A stretch of DNA of 64,000 bases from Chitinophagaceae bacterium (GTDB taxonomy: Bacteria; Bacteroidota; Bacteroidia; Chitinophagales; Chitinophagaceae). The notes beneath the pieces were generated by a model. That model was not told the DNA's origin, ran no database searches, and saw only the letters and a program-made list of their open reading frames with translations. The stretch covers positions 5,001-69,000 of the forward strand of contig JAFKGQ010000019.1 of assembly GCA_017307755.1 (NCBI GenBank), given 5' to 3'. The translations under genes and the position numbers were made by a program. Positions 8,862 to 17,400 of this stretch are shown piece after piece (the first letter of the stretch is position 1; every line of letters starts with the position of its first letter).

Positions 8862-10217
8862 ATGACAACAACCCGCAGGGATTTTATCCGTAAGAGCTCT
8901 ATGGCAGGCATGGCTTCGTATATGGGCGCCATGGGCTTCACCGCCACCAGTTATCGTAATATCATAGGCGCCAATGATCGGGTGCGGGTAGGCGTGGTCG
9001 GCTTCTCAGACCGTCACCGGAATGACCACATCCCCGCCTTTCTGACGTCCAATAAGGAAATGAACTTTGATATCATCGCGGTGTCGGATATATGGAAAAA
9101 GAGGCGGGAGGAGGGAAAAGACTTCCTCAGCCAGAAGATGGGCCACCCAGTCCAGGCCTGTGTCAACAATGACGAATTATATAATATAAAGGAAGTAGAT
9201 GCGGTGATCATCAGCACGGCGGATTTCCAGCATGCCTGGCATACGGTGGAAGCTGTGAAGGCAGGCAGGGACACCTATACGGAAAAACCCTTGTCGGAGA
9301 CAATGGAGGACAACCGTGCCGTGCTCAAAGCAGTGAAGCAATCGGGGAAAATAGTACAGATAGGCTCGCAAAGACGCAGCGGCGCCAATTACCAGGCGGC
9401 TGCGGACTTTATCAAAGATGGCAAGTTCGGGTCTATCGTCATGGTGGAGCTTACCTGGAATGTCAACCAGCCCGGTCGCTGGCGTCGTCCTAATCTCGTC
9501 CCCCTGATGAAAGAACAAGACACGGATTGGAAGCGATTCCTGATCAACCGCCCCTTCGAGCCATTCGATGCCCGCAAGCACCTGGAGTTCCGTCTGTTCT
9601 GGCCCTATTCCTCGGGTATCCCCGGTCAATGGATGAGCCACCAGATCGACACGGTGCATTGGTTCTCCGGTCTTCCGCATCCCCGGAGCGTTTCTGCCAA
9701 CGGCGGTATCTATCTCTGGAAGGACGGCAGAAAAAATGCCGATACTTTTACGGCAGTCTTTGATTACGGTCCCCAAAACGACCCCTCCACCGGCTTCCAG
9801 GTGGTCTTCACTTCACGGCAAACGAATGCCGCTGGAGATGTTAAAGAAATTTATTACTCCAATGGTGGTACGCTGAACCTGGATACCAATAAGATCTCCC
9901 CTGATGGAGGTCTGAAGGAGAATTATGCCAAGGCCATGAATATGCAACCCAATCTGCTGTCGGAACTATCCCTGAAGGAACCCGCAAAGGTATCCACGGA
10001 AGCCAGCACCAGCGGGGATTCGCTGACAACTGCCCATATGCGTAACTGGATGGAATGCGTACGTAGCCGCAAACAGCCGAACGCTCCTATCGAGGCGGGA
10101 TATAACCATTCCATCGCCGTCATCATGGCCAATGCAGCTTATCGTACAGGCGCCAAAGTGACCTTTGATGAAAAGACACAGGAGGTAATGGCAGGAGGAA
10201 AGGTCTTCAAATATTAA
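8862..10217 (+). CDS. Gfo/Idh/MocA family oxidoreductase with Tat signal
   Basis: NAD(P)-dependent sugar dehydrogenase-type enzyme, 451 residues. The N-terminus has a twin-arginine signal (TTRRDFIRKSSMAG), so it is probably folded with its cofactor before export. A Rossmann domain follows (VRVGVVGFSDRH), with the conserved EKPLSETMEDN block that binds the nicotinamide, then the alpha/beta substrate domain. The substrate cannot be read from the sequence. It is divergent from the DUF6807 gene and followed after 26 bp by the MDR gene, so the two are probably co-transcribed. Confidence 0.92.
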   Translation: MTTTRRDFIRKSSMAGMASYMGAMGFTATSYRNIIGANDRVRVGVVGFSDRHRNDHIPAFLTSNKEMNFDIIAVSDIWKKRREEGKDFLSQKMGHPVQACVNNDELYNIKEVDAVIISTADFQHAWHTVEAVKAGRDTYTEKPLSETMEDNRAVLKAVKQSGKIVQIGSQRRSGANYQAAADFIKDGKFGSIVMVELTWNVNQPGRWRRPNLVPLMKEQDTDWKRFLINRPFEPFDARKHLEFRLFWPYSSGIPGQWMSHQIDTVHWFSGLPHPRSVSANGGIYLWKDGRKNADTFTAVFDYGPQNDPSTGFQVVFTSRQTNAAGDVKEIYYSNGGTLNLDTNKISPDGGLKENYAKAMNMQPNLLSELSLKEPAKVSTEASTSGDSLTTAHMRNWMECVRSRKQPNAPIEAGYNHSIAVIMANAAYRTGAKVTFDEKTQEVMAGGKVFKY

Positions 10218-10243
10218 TGTCAGGAAGCATGTACCTTTAGGGT

Positions 10244-11242
10244 ATGAAGGCATTGGTATTAGGTGCAAAAAATGCACCATTGTCACTCCAGGAAAGGCCC
10301 GATCTCCAGGCAGGAGATGGTGAAGCTATCGTACAAGTACGCGCCGCCGCGCTCAACCACCGTGACGTATGGATCCAGAAGGGCCAGTATGCGGGGTTGA
10401 AATATCCCATCATCCCCGGCTCGGATGGAGCAGGTGTCGTGGTAAACGCCGACCCTGCCGGCGCCTCCTGGGTCGGCAAAGAAGTGATCATCAATCCTGC
10501 TTTTAATTGGGGGAACGATCCATCTCATCAACATCCCAGGGATTTCCGTATACTGGGGCTGCCGAACGATGGCACTTTTGCTGAATATGTGAAGGTCCCC
10601 CTTCAAAATCTGGTGGAAAAGCCTGCCCATCTTTCTTTTGAAGAGGCCGCAGCTCTTCCGCTGGCAGGTGTCACAGCCTACCGGGCAATAATGACCCGCG
10701 CCCAACTACAGCCGGATGAAAAAGTTTTGATCACGGGCATTGGCGGAGGCGTCGCACTTTTTGCCTTGCAATATGCTGTTGCCCTCGGAGCCAGGGTCTA
10801 TGTAACATCAGGCAGCCAGGAGAAGATCGACAGGGCCATTGCGCTGGGCGCATTGGGCGGCGCAAATTACCAGGCCGGCAACTGGGGTCAAAATCTGCAG
10901 GAACAAGCCGGCTCATTCGATGTCATCGTCGACGGGGCCGCGGGAGATGGCATGGACGAACTGCTCAACCTGGCCACGCCAGGTGGACGAGTTGTATTTT
11001 ACGGCGCAACCCGGGGCAATCCTTCCAATATCACAGCACGACGTATCTTCTGGAAACAATTGAATGTACTGGGATCAACAATGGGCGACCCCGACGACTT
11101 TCGTTCCATGGTGGCCTTCGTAGATAAGCACCGTATCCAGCCTGTGGTGGACACAGTGTTCCCCTTTGCCGACGGAGAAGCGGCCTTCCGTCACATGGAC
11201 GATGCAAAACAATTCGGAAAGATAGTAATTAAGATACGTTAA
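10244..11242 (+). CDS. MDR family zinc-type alcohol dehydrogenase / quinone oxidoreductase-like protein
   Basis: 332 residues of the medium-chain dehydrogenase/reductase superfamily. The N-terminal GroES-like domain shows AALNHRDVWIQKGQY and PGSDGAGVV; the Rossmann domain has VLITGIGGGVALFALQ with the nucleotide-binding glycines. The four-cysteine structural zinc motif is absent, and the catalytic-zinc residues are not all evident, which favours a quinone-reductase-like or YogA-like member. NAD(P)H is the likely cofactor; the substrate is unknown. Confidence 0.88.
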   Translation: MKALVLGAKNAPLSLQERPDLQAGDGEAIVQVRAAALNHRDVWIQKGQYAGLKYPIIPGSDGAGVVVNADPAGASWVGKEVIINPAFNWGNDPSHQHPRDFRILGLPNDGTFAEYVKVPLQNLVEKPAHLSFEEAAALPLAGVTAYRAIMTRAQLQPDEKVLITGIGGGVALFALQYAVALGARVYVTSGSQEKIDRAIALGALGGANYQAGNWGQNLQEQAGSFDVIVDGAAGDGMDELLNLATPGGRVVFYGATRGNPSNITARRIFWKQLNVLGSTMGDPDDFRSMVAFVDKHRIQPVVDTVFPFADGEAAFRHMDDAKQFGKIVIKIR

Positions 11243-11286
11243 TCCTGCTTGCCGGTCACTTTCAGCAAAGTGGAATACCTGCCAGT

Positions 11287-12504
11287 CTATTGCGCATTCT
11301 TGATAGCGGCAATACCCGGCAACTCTTTTCCTTCGAAATATTCCAGCATGGCGCCGCCCCCTGTGGACACATAGCTCACCTTATCGGCATAGCCGAACTG
11401 GTTGACAGCAGCCACAGAATCGCCCCCTCCTACCAGAGAGAAAGCACCCTTCTGGGTAGCCTCCGCCACAGCCTTGGCTATCGCCTTGGTGCCGCGCTGA
11501 AATTTGATCATCTCGAATACACCCATGGGACCATTCCACAAGATTGTCTTTGAATTGTGAATGACATTTGTAAATTGCTCAACGGCATTTTCCCCGATGT
11601 CGAGTCCCATCCATCCATCGGGAATGTTGTTGCTGGGCGCGGTGGAGTCATTTGCGTTGGCATCAAATTTATCGGCGATGATAGAGTCGGAAGGCAGATG
11701 GATACAAACGCCTTTGGCATCCGCCTTTTTTATCAGATCCCGGGCAGTATCAAGACGGTCGTCCTCACATAGAGAATTTCCGATCTTTCCGCCCTGTGCC
11801 TTCATAAAGGTGTAGGCCATACCGCCGCCAATGATAATATCGGTGGCGCGTTCCAGCAGATTTTCTATGATGAGGATCTTATCGGATACCTTGGCCCCGC
11901 CGATGATGGCTACAAAGGGCTTCTGCGACTGATGCAATACTTTTTCCGCACTGCTGACCTCGCTTTCCATCAACAGACCGAACATTTTCTTGTCCTTGGG
12001 AAAGAATTCTGCGATAACAGCCGTGGAGGCATGAGCCCGGTGGGCCGTCCCAAAGGCATCATTGATATATACATCGCCCAGTTTGGCCAGCTTTTGCGCA
12101 AATGCCTTATCACCCTTTTCCTCTTCCTTATAAAAACGGAGGTTTTCCAGCAGCAATACCTCTCCGGGACGCAGCATGTCTGCCGTCATGTAAGCCTGTT
12201 CACCAATACAGTCATTGGCAAAAAAAACAGGCACATTGGTCTTGGCGCCTTCGTTCAGCAGCTTTTGGAGATGAGGTACGAGATGTTTCAGGGAATATTT
12301 TTCCGTAGGACCATCCTTGGGACGACCGAGATGGCTCATCAGAATGACGCTGCCTCCATCGCCCAGAATCTTTTTGATGGTAGGGATGGCCGCGCGTATG
12401 CGGGTGTCGTCGGTAATCTCGTACTTGTCGTTGAGCGGGACATTGAAATCTACCCGAATAAGGACTTTTTCGTCTTTGAAGTTATGCTGGCTGAACTGGC
12501 TCAT
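11287..12504 (-). CDS. pgk: Phosphoglycerate kinase
   Basis: Glycolytic enzyme transferring phosphate from 1,3-bisphosphoglycerate to ADP. The start at 12504 (MSQFSQHNFKDEKVLIRVDFNVP) fits the family better than in-frame codons 9 and 18 bp upstream. The RVDFNVPL motif, the substrate-binding VILMSHLGRP, LENLRFY, the hinge and nucleotide blocks (AIIGGAKVSDKI, WNGPMGVFE, GGGDSVAAV) are all visible. Length about 405 is normal. It follows gapA on the same strand across a hairpin, so the two glycolytic genes may form an attenuated operon. Confidence 0.98.
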   Translation of the reverse strand: MSQFSQHNFKDEKVLIRVDFNVPLNDKYEITDDTRIRAAIPTIKKILGDGGSVILMSHLGRPKDGPTEKYSLKHLVPHLQKLLNEGAKTNVPVFFANDCIGEQAYMTADMLRPGEVLLLENLRFYKEEEKGDKAFAQKLAKLGDVYINDAFGTAHRAHASTAVIAEFFPKDKKMFGLLMESEVSSAEKVLHQSQKPFVAIIGGAKVSDKILIIENLLERATDIIIGGGMAYTFMKAQGGKIGNSLCEDDRLDTARDLIKKADAKGVCIHLPSDSIIADKFDANANDSTAPSNNIPDGWMGLDIGENAVEQFTNVIHNSKTILWNGPMGVFEMIKFQRGTKAIAKAVAEATQKGAFSLVGGGDSVAAVNQFGYADKVSYVSTGGGAMLEYFEGKELPGIAAIKNAQ

Positions 12505-12520
12505 AAATGTCATTAGGATC

Positions 12521-12556
12521 AAACAGGCCGGACAATCTATCCGGCCTGTTTTTATT
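12521..12556 (+). terminator. Hairpin between gapA and pgk
   Basis: aaacaggccgga and tccggcctgttt form a perfect 12-bp stem. On the plus strand it is followed by ttttattt, but no gene ends there in that direction. On the minus strand, where gapA reads into pgk, only a short T run follows, so it may be a leaky terminator or attenuator. Confidence 0.6.
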
Positions 12557-12568
12557 TATGAATTAATC

Positions 12569-13582
12569 TTATTTGGAGATCATTTTGGCGAAGAAGTGGA
12601 GGGTACGAACGAGCTGGCTTACATAGCTCATCTCATTGTCGTACCAGCTGACCGTCTTCACCAGTTGTGTGTCGCCTGCAGTAATGACACGGGTCTGTGT
12701 ACCGTCGAAAAGGGAGCCGTATTTGATACCGATGATATCGCTGCTGACAATCTCGTCTTCGGTATAGCCGAAGCTTTCGTTTGCGGCGGCCTTCATGGCG
12801 GCATTTACTTCTTCAAGAGTGACTTTTTTACCGAGGACGGTCACCAGCTCGGTGAGGGAGCCTGTAAGGGTGGGAACCCTTTGAGCGCCACCGTCCAATT
12901 TGCCTTTCAGCTTGGGAAGCACCAGTCCGATGGCCTTGGCTGCACCTGTGCTGTTGGGTACGATATTGACGGCTGCGGCCCTGGCGCGGCGCAGATCGCC
13001 TTTTGGATGGGGAGCATCCTGTGTATTCTGGTCGTTGGTATAAGCGTGGATGGTGGTCATCAGACCGCTGACGATGCCGTACTTGTCATCCAGGACCTTT
13101 GCCATGGGAGCCAGACAGTTGGTGGTGCAGCTGGCGCAGCTGATGATGGTTTCGCTGCCGTCCAGTGTGTCGTGGTTGACGTTGAAAACGATGGTTTTCA
13201 GGTCGCCGGTAGCGGGTGCGGAGATAACTACCCTTTTAGCACCTGCGGTGAGGTGAGCGGCAGCCTTGTCCTTGTCGGTAAAGAAACCGGTACATTCCAG
13301 GACTACATCTACGTCGTGCTGTTTCCAGGGAATTTCAGCGGGACTCTTCTGTGCATATATCTTTATTTCGTCACCGTTAACTATGATAGAGTTTTCAGTC
13401 GCTTTTACTTCCTCTTCAAAGCGGCCTTGAGCGCTGTCGTATTTCAGCAGGTGAGCCAAAACCTTAGGACTTGTCAAATCATTGATCGCCACTACGTCAA
13501 TTCCCTCCAAACCGTGAATTTGGCGGAAGGCCAAACGCCCGATCCGGCCGAAACCATTAATAGCAACTTTAACTGTGCTCAT
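12569..13582 (-). CDS. gapA: Glyceraldehyde-3-phosphate dehydrogenase, type I
   Basis: Converts glyceraldehyde-3-phosphate to 1,3-bisphosphoglycerate with NAD and phosphate. 337 residues. The NAD-binding NGFGRIGRL is at 9-17, the catalytic cysteine is Cys152 in SCASCTTNCLAPM, and the family-typical HAYTNDQ, RRARAAAVNIVPNSTGAAKA and SWYDNEMSYV blocks are present. Upstream of pgk on the same strand. A long open frame on the opposite strand of this gene is a shadow of its codon use. Confidence 0.98.
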   Translation of the reverse strand: MSTVKVAINGFGRIGRLAFRQIHGLEGIDVVAINDLTSPKVLAHLLKYDSAQGRFEEEVKATENSIIVNGDEIKIYAQKSPAEIPWKQHDVDVVLECTGFFTDKDKAAAHLTAGAKRVVISAPATGDLKTIVFNVNHDTLDGSETIISCASCTTNCLAPMAKVLDDKYGIVSGLMTTIHAYTNDQNTQDAPHPKGDLRRARAAAVNIVPNSTGAAKAIGLVLPKLKGKLDGGAQRVPTLTGSLTELVTVLGKKVTLEEVNAAMKAAANESFGYTEDEIVSSDIIGIKYGSLFDGTQTRVITAGDTQLVKTVSWYDNEMSYVSQLVRTLHFFAKMISK

Positions 13583-13789
13583 AGCTTAACAATTTGAATT
13601 TTAAAAATGAGGTAGCGAAGTTACTATTTTGGGAATATAGCTGTCGTAAATTTTTGGCTATCAATTTTAAACAACATCTAAATTTCTTAAAGACAAGGGA
13701 TTGATGGAGTGAAATTTGCGTTGGAGATAATAGGATTGACGAAATTGGGAATTCTTTCCCCTTTATTTATAATCATCAATTGTTCAAAC

Positions 13790-14266
13790 ATGTCAACAAC
13801 ACGTAATACGAAGGTCATCAGCGCGTCGCCGGAAAGGGTATACCGGGCCTTTACGAGTCCGGATGCCCTGGAAGCATGGCTGGTTCCGGGGGACATGACA
13901 GGAAAAGTACACCGGTTCCATCTGCGGGAAGGGGGTGGTTATGAGATGTCGCTTTTTTATCCGGAGACAGAAAAGAAGATGCAAGGCAAGACAGAGGCAA
14001 AGGAGGATAGGTATACCGCGAGGTTCGAGGCGCTGGAGCCGGGGAAAAGGATCGTGGAGGCTATACGGTTCGATACCCCCGATGCGCAATTCCAGGGAGA
14101 AATGACGTTGGAGGTACACTTCGAACCTGTGGGCCAAGGCAGTACCAGGGTGACGATGATATTTGATAATATACCGGAAGGGATCCGCCCGGAGGACAAT
14201 AAAAAGGGGACGGAACTATCGCTACAGAAATTGGAGCAATACCTGTTGGAAAAGATTGAAAAGTAA
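13790..14266 (+). CDS. SRPBCC (AHSA1-like) domain protein
   Basis: About 158 residues counting from the ATG at 13790 (MSTTRNTKVISASPERVYRAF), the typical N-terminus of the Bet v1/AHSA1 fold. Earlier in-frame codons would add a tail with no family similarity. Visible family features are FTSPDALEAWLVPGDM, the ligand-cavity strand, and the long C-terminal helix. Such proteins bind small hydrophobic ligands or act as Hsp90 activator-like domains; no ligand can be inferred. The gene stands alone, 91 bp upstream of the tRNA-Glu gene on the same strand. Confidence 0.85.
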   Translation: MSTTRNTKVISASPERVYRAFTSPDALEAWLVPGDMTGKVHRFHLREGGGYEMSLFYPETEKKMQGKTEAKEDRYTARFEALEPGKRIVEAIRFDTPDAQFQGEMTLEVHFEPVGQGSTRVTMIFDNIPEGIRPEDNKKGTELSLQKLEQYLLEKIEK

Positions 14267-14278
14267 GGTTATAAAAAA

Positions 14279-14310
14279 TTTGGCAGTTTTTCAGCTTGCA
14301 TATATCTTTG
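14279..14310 (+). promoter_or_regulatory. Promoter of the tRNA-Glu gene
   Basis: TTTG at 14279-14282, 20 bp spacer, TATCTTTG at 14303-14310: an exact match to the Bacteroidota sigma-ABfr consensus. It would start the precursor about 40 nt ahead of the mature tRNA. This is the clearest promoter in the window. Confidence 0.8.
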
Positions 14311-14357
14311 CACTCCTTTCAGAAAACGACCGTCGAAGAAAGGCAACTGAGTCTAAC

Positions 14358-14429
14358 GCCGCGTTGGTCAATCGGTTAAGACGCCTCCCTTTCACGGAGG
14401 AATGAGGGGTTCGATTCCCCTACGCGGTA
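14358..14429 (+). tRNA. tRNA-Glu (anticodon TTC)
   Basis: 72-nt cloverleaf. The acceptor arms gccgcgt and acgcggt pair over seven positions (one G-U); the anticodon stem cctcc/ggagg holds the loop ctttcac with anticodon TTC; the T arm aggggttcgattcccct is perfect. No CCA is encoded. A terminator follows. Copies of the 3' half recur downstream (16443, 20612 and weaker ones), as expected for an integration target. Confidence 0.96.
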
Positions 14430-14444
14430 CAAGGGCCCCGATCG
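14410..14444 (+). repeat. tRNA-Glu 3' end, attachment-site copy 0
   Basis: 35 bp covering the T loop, the acceptor 3' strand and the first arm of the terminator. It recurs without a mismatch at 16443-16477, and in part at 20612. This is the intact, functional copy and the probable attB/attL of elements that inserted downstream of the tRNA. Confidence 0.8.
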
Positions 14445-14461
14445 TTAGATCGGGGCTTTTT
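14435..14461 (+). terminator. Terminator of tRNA-Glu
   Basis: Perfect 9-bp stem gccccgatc / gatcggggc with a 4-nt loop, followed by ttttt. A second version with the same outer stem follows the repeat at 16443. Confidence 0.9.
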
Positions 14462-14560
14462 GCATTTGGTAGGTAGCTGGGCGAACGCGTTCACAAAAGC
14501 GGGCAAGTGCAAAAAGCACAGCGCCGGAGGCGCTGTGGGGGCTAGACAATTGTAACCCTT
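14462..14560. repeat. Cluster of small palindromes after the tRNA
   Basis: Holds gaacgcgttc, gtgcaaaaagcac and cagcgccggaggcgctg in under 80 bp. A comparable cluster, with different sequences, follows the next scar (16507-16590). No gene is seen here. Confidence 0.4.
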
Positions 14561-14624
14561 ATTTTAAAGTTAACGGCGTCGGGGATACGATCCCAATAAC
14601 TACTATCCAATAGCATAACTACCC

Positions 14625-15428
14625 TTATTGCGGGGCTCGGGCGACGTAGAAAAATTCTGTGAACGTGAGCGGTGGAAGTTGGGGGGTATACCGGACTTGA
14701 ACGAAAGAGGTTGTGAAGAAGCTGTCTTTGCGGAGATCGATCGAGTAGGTATAGTCTATTTTCTTCCGCAGGGTATCGCCGACATAGTCGACCTCGTCGA
14801 TCTGGGGACCGAACACATATCCCCTCGGTCGGACGGTCAATCGAATGATCTCACCCGGTCCATAGAATTGCTTTTCGGTCTTGAAATCCACGCCGGCTGC
14901 CAGGAAACTAACGACAACGAGATATAAAAAGACATACAGCATTCCCAATAGACAATAGATGACCTTGATCCGTTTTAAGTCCTTCCAAGTAAAATCGAAG
15001 AGCTGTAGGAACAAAAAAATAGAGAAGACCCCTCCTACTGCATAGACGATTGCCTCTTTGAAATTGACGTCGCCTTTGTCTGGTACCAGTTGTACGGCGG
15101 CAATGGAGAGCAATGCCCCCACCAGCATCGGTCCCCACAATAAAAATAAGGCTGTCCGGCAGGCGTCCGCCAGCCGGCGGCGTTTTACCGATGGCTCCAG
15201 CCGGATGATCGTGGCGGATTCATTGACCAGTAGTATAAAACAAAAGCCCACGCAGAGGAAACACAGCGCGTGACAGCCAGCGAGCGGAATCAGGCTGGCA
15301 GCGTACGGATGATCGAGGGTCTGTTCCATAATATAGTGCAGGAGATAGTACCAAACGCCTATGGAAAAGGCGAACAAGGTGATATACAGCCCGATGTCGG
15401 GCTTCTTAGCATCGTCTTTTTTAATCAT
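14625..15428 (-). CDS. Membrane protein of unknown function
   Basis: 267 residues, not recognised. Hydrophobic segments indicate five or six membrane helices: near residues 13-33, 41-66, 92-112, 127-145 and 157-178, with the last third (about 185-267) soluble and rich in beta-type sequence (RPRGYVFGPQIDEVDY). The N-terminus MIKKDDAKKPDIG is charged. It is the last gene before the tRNA-proximal scar, on the same strand as the 232-residue gene 75 bp upstream, within the module bounded by the two perfect 35-bp repeats. It may be cargo of that element. Confidence 0.7.
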   Translation of the reverse strand: MIKKDDAKKPDIGLYITLFAFSIGVWYYLLHYIMEQTLDHPYAASLIPLAGCHALCFLCVGFCFILLVNESATIIRLEPSVKRRRLADACRTALFLLWGPMLVGALLSIAAVQLVPDKGDVNFKEAIVYAVGGVFSIFLFLQLFDFTWKDLKRIKVIYCLLGMLYVFLYLVVVSFLAAGVDFKTEKQFYGPGEIIRLTVRPRGYVFGPQIDEVDYVGDTLRKKIDYTYSIDLRKDSFFTTSFVQVRYTPQLPPLTFTEFFYVARAPQ

Positions 15429-15503
15429 AGTGGTGTGTACAGGGTATCTTTGTATTTTCTAAAGGCCTCACACAAAGTAACATGTGAGTGGATGTCACAC
15501 TCA

Positions 15504-16202
15504 CTACACGTCGCTCCTATCTCTTACGACTATATTATCATGACCAGCGATAAGTCCCGGTATCCTTTCAAATTTCCCTAGCGCAACCATTTTCTCTCGT
15601 ATACGAAAACCGTCGGCACCATCCTCGTAAATATCTACCGGCAATGGTTGATATTGCTCTGTCGTCTTCATAAACTGAACAAAGAAATAGGCGTCCAAAA
15701 TGCCAAATTCGAGCGACGTTAGCAGGTACACTTCTATCGTCTGACCAGTCTTGCGATGTTCGAACCCACAATCACTACCGTGCAACCGGTATTCCCAGTC
15801 GCCCATCATGCCAGTTTGCCGACCTCGTTTGTATTTTCCAAACGTATGCATCGCGTTCTCGGGGTCGATGGTATCGTTAAAATGGGACGCTAATGCATGG
15901 ATCAAGTTGGTTGCGAGCGTTCGATAGTCCTTTGCACACTGTGCAAAGAAAGTGGCATGCGCAGCTATCTCCTCCTCCGTAATTAATTTACTTATACTTA
16001 TTTCAGGTCTTTCCAAGTGAATGCCCACGCTGAAATTAGGTAGGTTGTCTCTCCATTCGGCGCCTATCGATTCTCGTAGCGCCTGAATAGCTGGACCAAA
16101 GGTGACGCGTAGCGGTCTTTCCCGTGGAATGGCTAGTATTTGCTTCATAGAAGGAAGTGATGCTACGGTGTTGCACGTTAAAAGCTCGATCGTACGGTCC
16201 AT
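15504..16202 (-). CDS. DUF6896-like protein, probable orphan immunity protein
   Basis: 232 residues. The centre GDWEYRLHGSDCGFEHRKTGQ resembles the DUF6896 family (pattern W-x-Y/F-HG-x-GC-T/H-TG), which often accompanies polymorphic toxins; I recall the pattern rather than having searched. Its ATG overlaps the stop codon of a truncated upstream frame as TAATG (16200-16204), implying translational coupling to a now missing partner. The rest is helical with no signal peptide, so it is cytosolic. The coupling and the toxin-like tail suggest an immunity role; this is inference. Confidence 0.6.
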   Translation of the reverse strand: MDRTIELLTCNTVASLPSMKQILAIPRERPLRVTFGPAIQALRESIGAEWRDNLPNFSVGIHLERPEISISKLITEEEIAAHATFFAQCAKDYRTLATNLIHALASHFNDTIDPENAMHTFGKYKRGRQTGMMGDWEYRLHGSDCGFEHRKTGQTIEVYLLTSLEFGILDAYFFVQFMKTTEQYQPLPVDIYEDGADGFRIREKMVALGKFERIPGLIAGHDNIVVRDRSDV

Positions 16203-16309
16203 TACCCGAAGGTATTGTTTTTAGCAGTACCTGCCCCTCCTTCTGCTGATTTCCTGTGGCCTGCCGAATATGCTTCGATCTCCTTTGGACAAATATCAGC
16301 CCTGTATGC
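16202..16309 (-). pseudogene. 3' end of a lost polymorphic-toxin-like gene
   Basis: 35 codons remain open after an in-frame stop at 16310-16312 and end in TAA at 16202-16204. They read AYRADICPKEIEAYSAGHRK, then SAEGGAGTAKNNTFG. This has the look of a polymorphic toxin C-terminus, and its stop overlaps the next gene's ATG. Upstream sequence up to the scar at 16443 is not open in this frame, so the body of the gene has been deleted. Coding nature is inferred from composition and coupling. Confidence 0.5.
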
Positions 16310-16442
16310 TTACAAATCGTAAATTGCTAGTGGTCAGAACAGTGACCAAAAATTGGAATAAAACGCTTCTAAAATCAGCAAACGATGAAATCTAAAGCAT
16401 TGAATATCAGCGCCGAAATTTTCAGCAAAGCTACTGGCACAA

Positions 16443-16493
16443 TTCGATTCCCCTACGCGGTACAAGGGCCCCGATCGAAAGTTCGGGGCTTTT
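16443..16493 (+). repeat. tRNA-Glu 3'-end scar, copy 1, with terminator
   Basis: 16443-16477 is identical over 35 bp to the tRNA copy at 14410-14444. The following hairpin has the same outer stem (gccccgat.. / ..tcggggc) and T run but a different loop. It is preceded by gcacaa, a flank shared with the copy at 20612 but not with the real tRNA. The upstream half of the tRNA is missing, so it cannot be functional. Confidence 0.85.
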
Positions 16494-16604
16494 TGCGTTT
16501 TGTAAGGTAACCGAGCGAAGCGAAGGTTATGGACGAGAGCCGTGCCAGTGGCACGGTCGAAGCACGAACTTGTTCGCCAAAACGGAAAAGCGCAAAAAAG
16601 GAAT

Positions 16605-17357
16605 TTATTTCGGTTGAGACTTTATGTAGTAGAACAAGGCGACGGCCTCGGGTTTGGTCATATGATCAATTTTCACGCACTCAACACCATTAAAAGCCTT
16701 TTTCATCTCTTGATGAAAATGATCGTGCGCTCACAGGTCTTTGTCGGTAAAAAATCTATGCAGCCATTCAGCGTTCCTCATTACAATCAAATCTTGAATT
16801 CTTGGCCCGTCAACTTGGCCCCTCATTGTATGGCAAGCCTGGCAGTTGGCAACAAAAAGCATTTTTCCATCAGCATTTGTTCTGTCAAAATATTTGACTT
16901 CTTTTAAAGGAGGATTTGTGGATGAATCGCTACCCCGGAACATAGTCGATTTATATATCCGTAAGACCGTTGGTATATCCATGACCTTGGATGCCCAGAT
17001 TGTAAACCGGTCACTACTAGCCAGTCCTGGAATTTTCATTGTAACATCACCTGGCTGTGATGAGTCGGGTATCGAAAAGACAGCAGGAAAACCGTTGACC
17101 GTATCCTCCGAAAAACGACACCAATAACCAGAATCATTGGGGAATTCAACGTCATACCTACCGTAGTCAAACCAGCAGCTATCCGACCCGTTGGTAAGCC
17201 CTCCAACATAGCTGTCGGTACCCTGCTTTTTTACGATATGCCAATCCGTCGGTGCTCTCAGCTTGAATATTCCGAAATCAAGTACATGCATCGTCTTCTC
17301 TTTCGAAGAACATGCAACAAAAAGGCTGACCAGTATTAAAATCGAACCCTTTTTCAT
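16605..17357 (-). pseudogene. Cytochrome c domain lipoprotein interrupted by an in-frame TGA
   Basis: The frame from 17357 encodes a lipoprotein (lipobox SLFVACSS) with about 150 residues of unrecognised beta-rich domain, then a c-type cytochrome start: GKMLFVANCQACH with the CxxCH haem site and the GP motif of class I cytochromes c. It stops at TGA (16731-16733) after FFTDKDL. Beyond that TGA the same frame stays open for 41 codons to TAA at 16605, reading AHDHFHQEMKKAF and IDHMTKPEAVALFYYIK, which supplies the expected axial Met (HMT) and the C-terminal helix. One substitution thus truncates an otherwise intact cytochrome. Inactivation is most likely; read-through is possible. Confidence 0.8.
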
Positions 17358-17400
17358 TCTTATTCTAAAGATAAATTAAATTGGGGTGTAACTCGCCCTT

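Noticed and set aside
12317..13597. Open frame of 426 codons on the plus strand over gapA
   Set aside because: It is antisense to the certain gapA gene; composition follows gapA codon usage and there is no protein-like motif.
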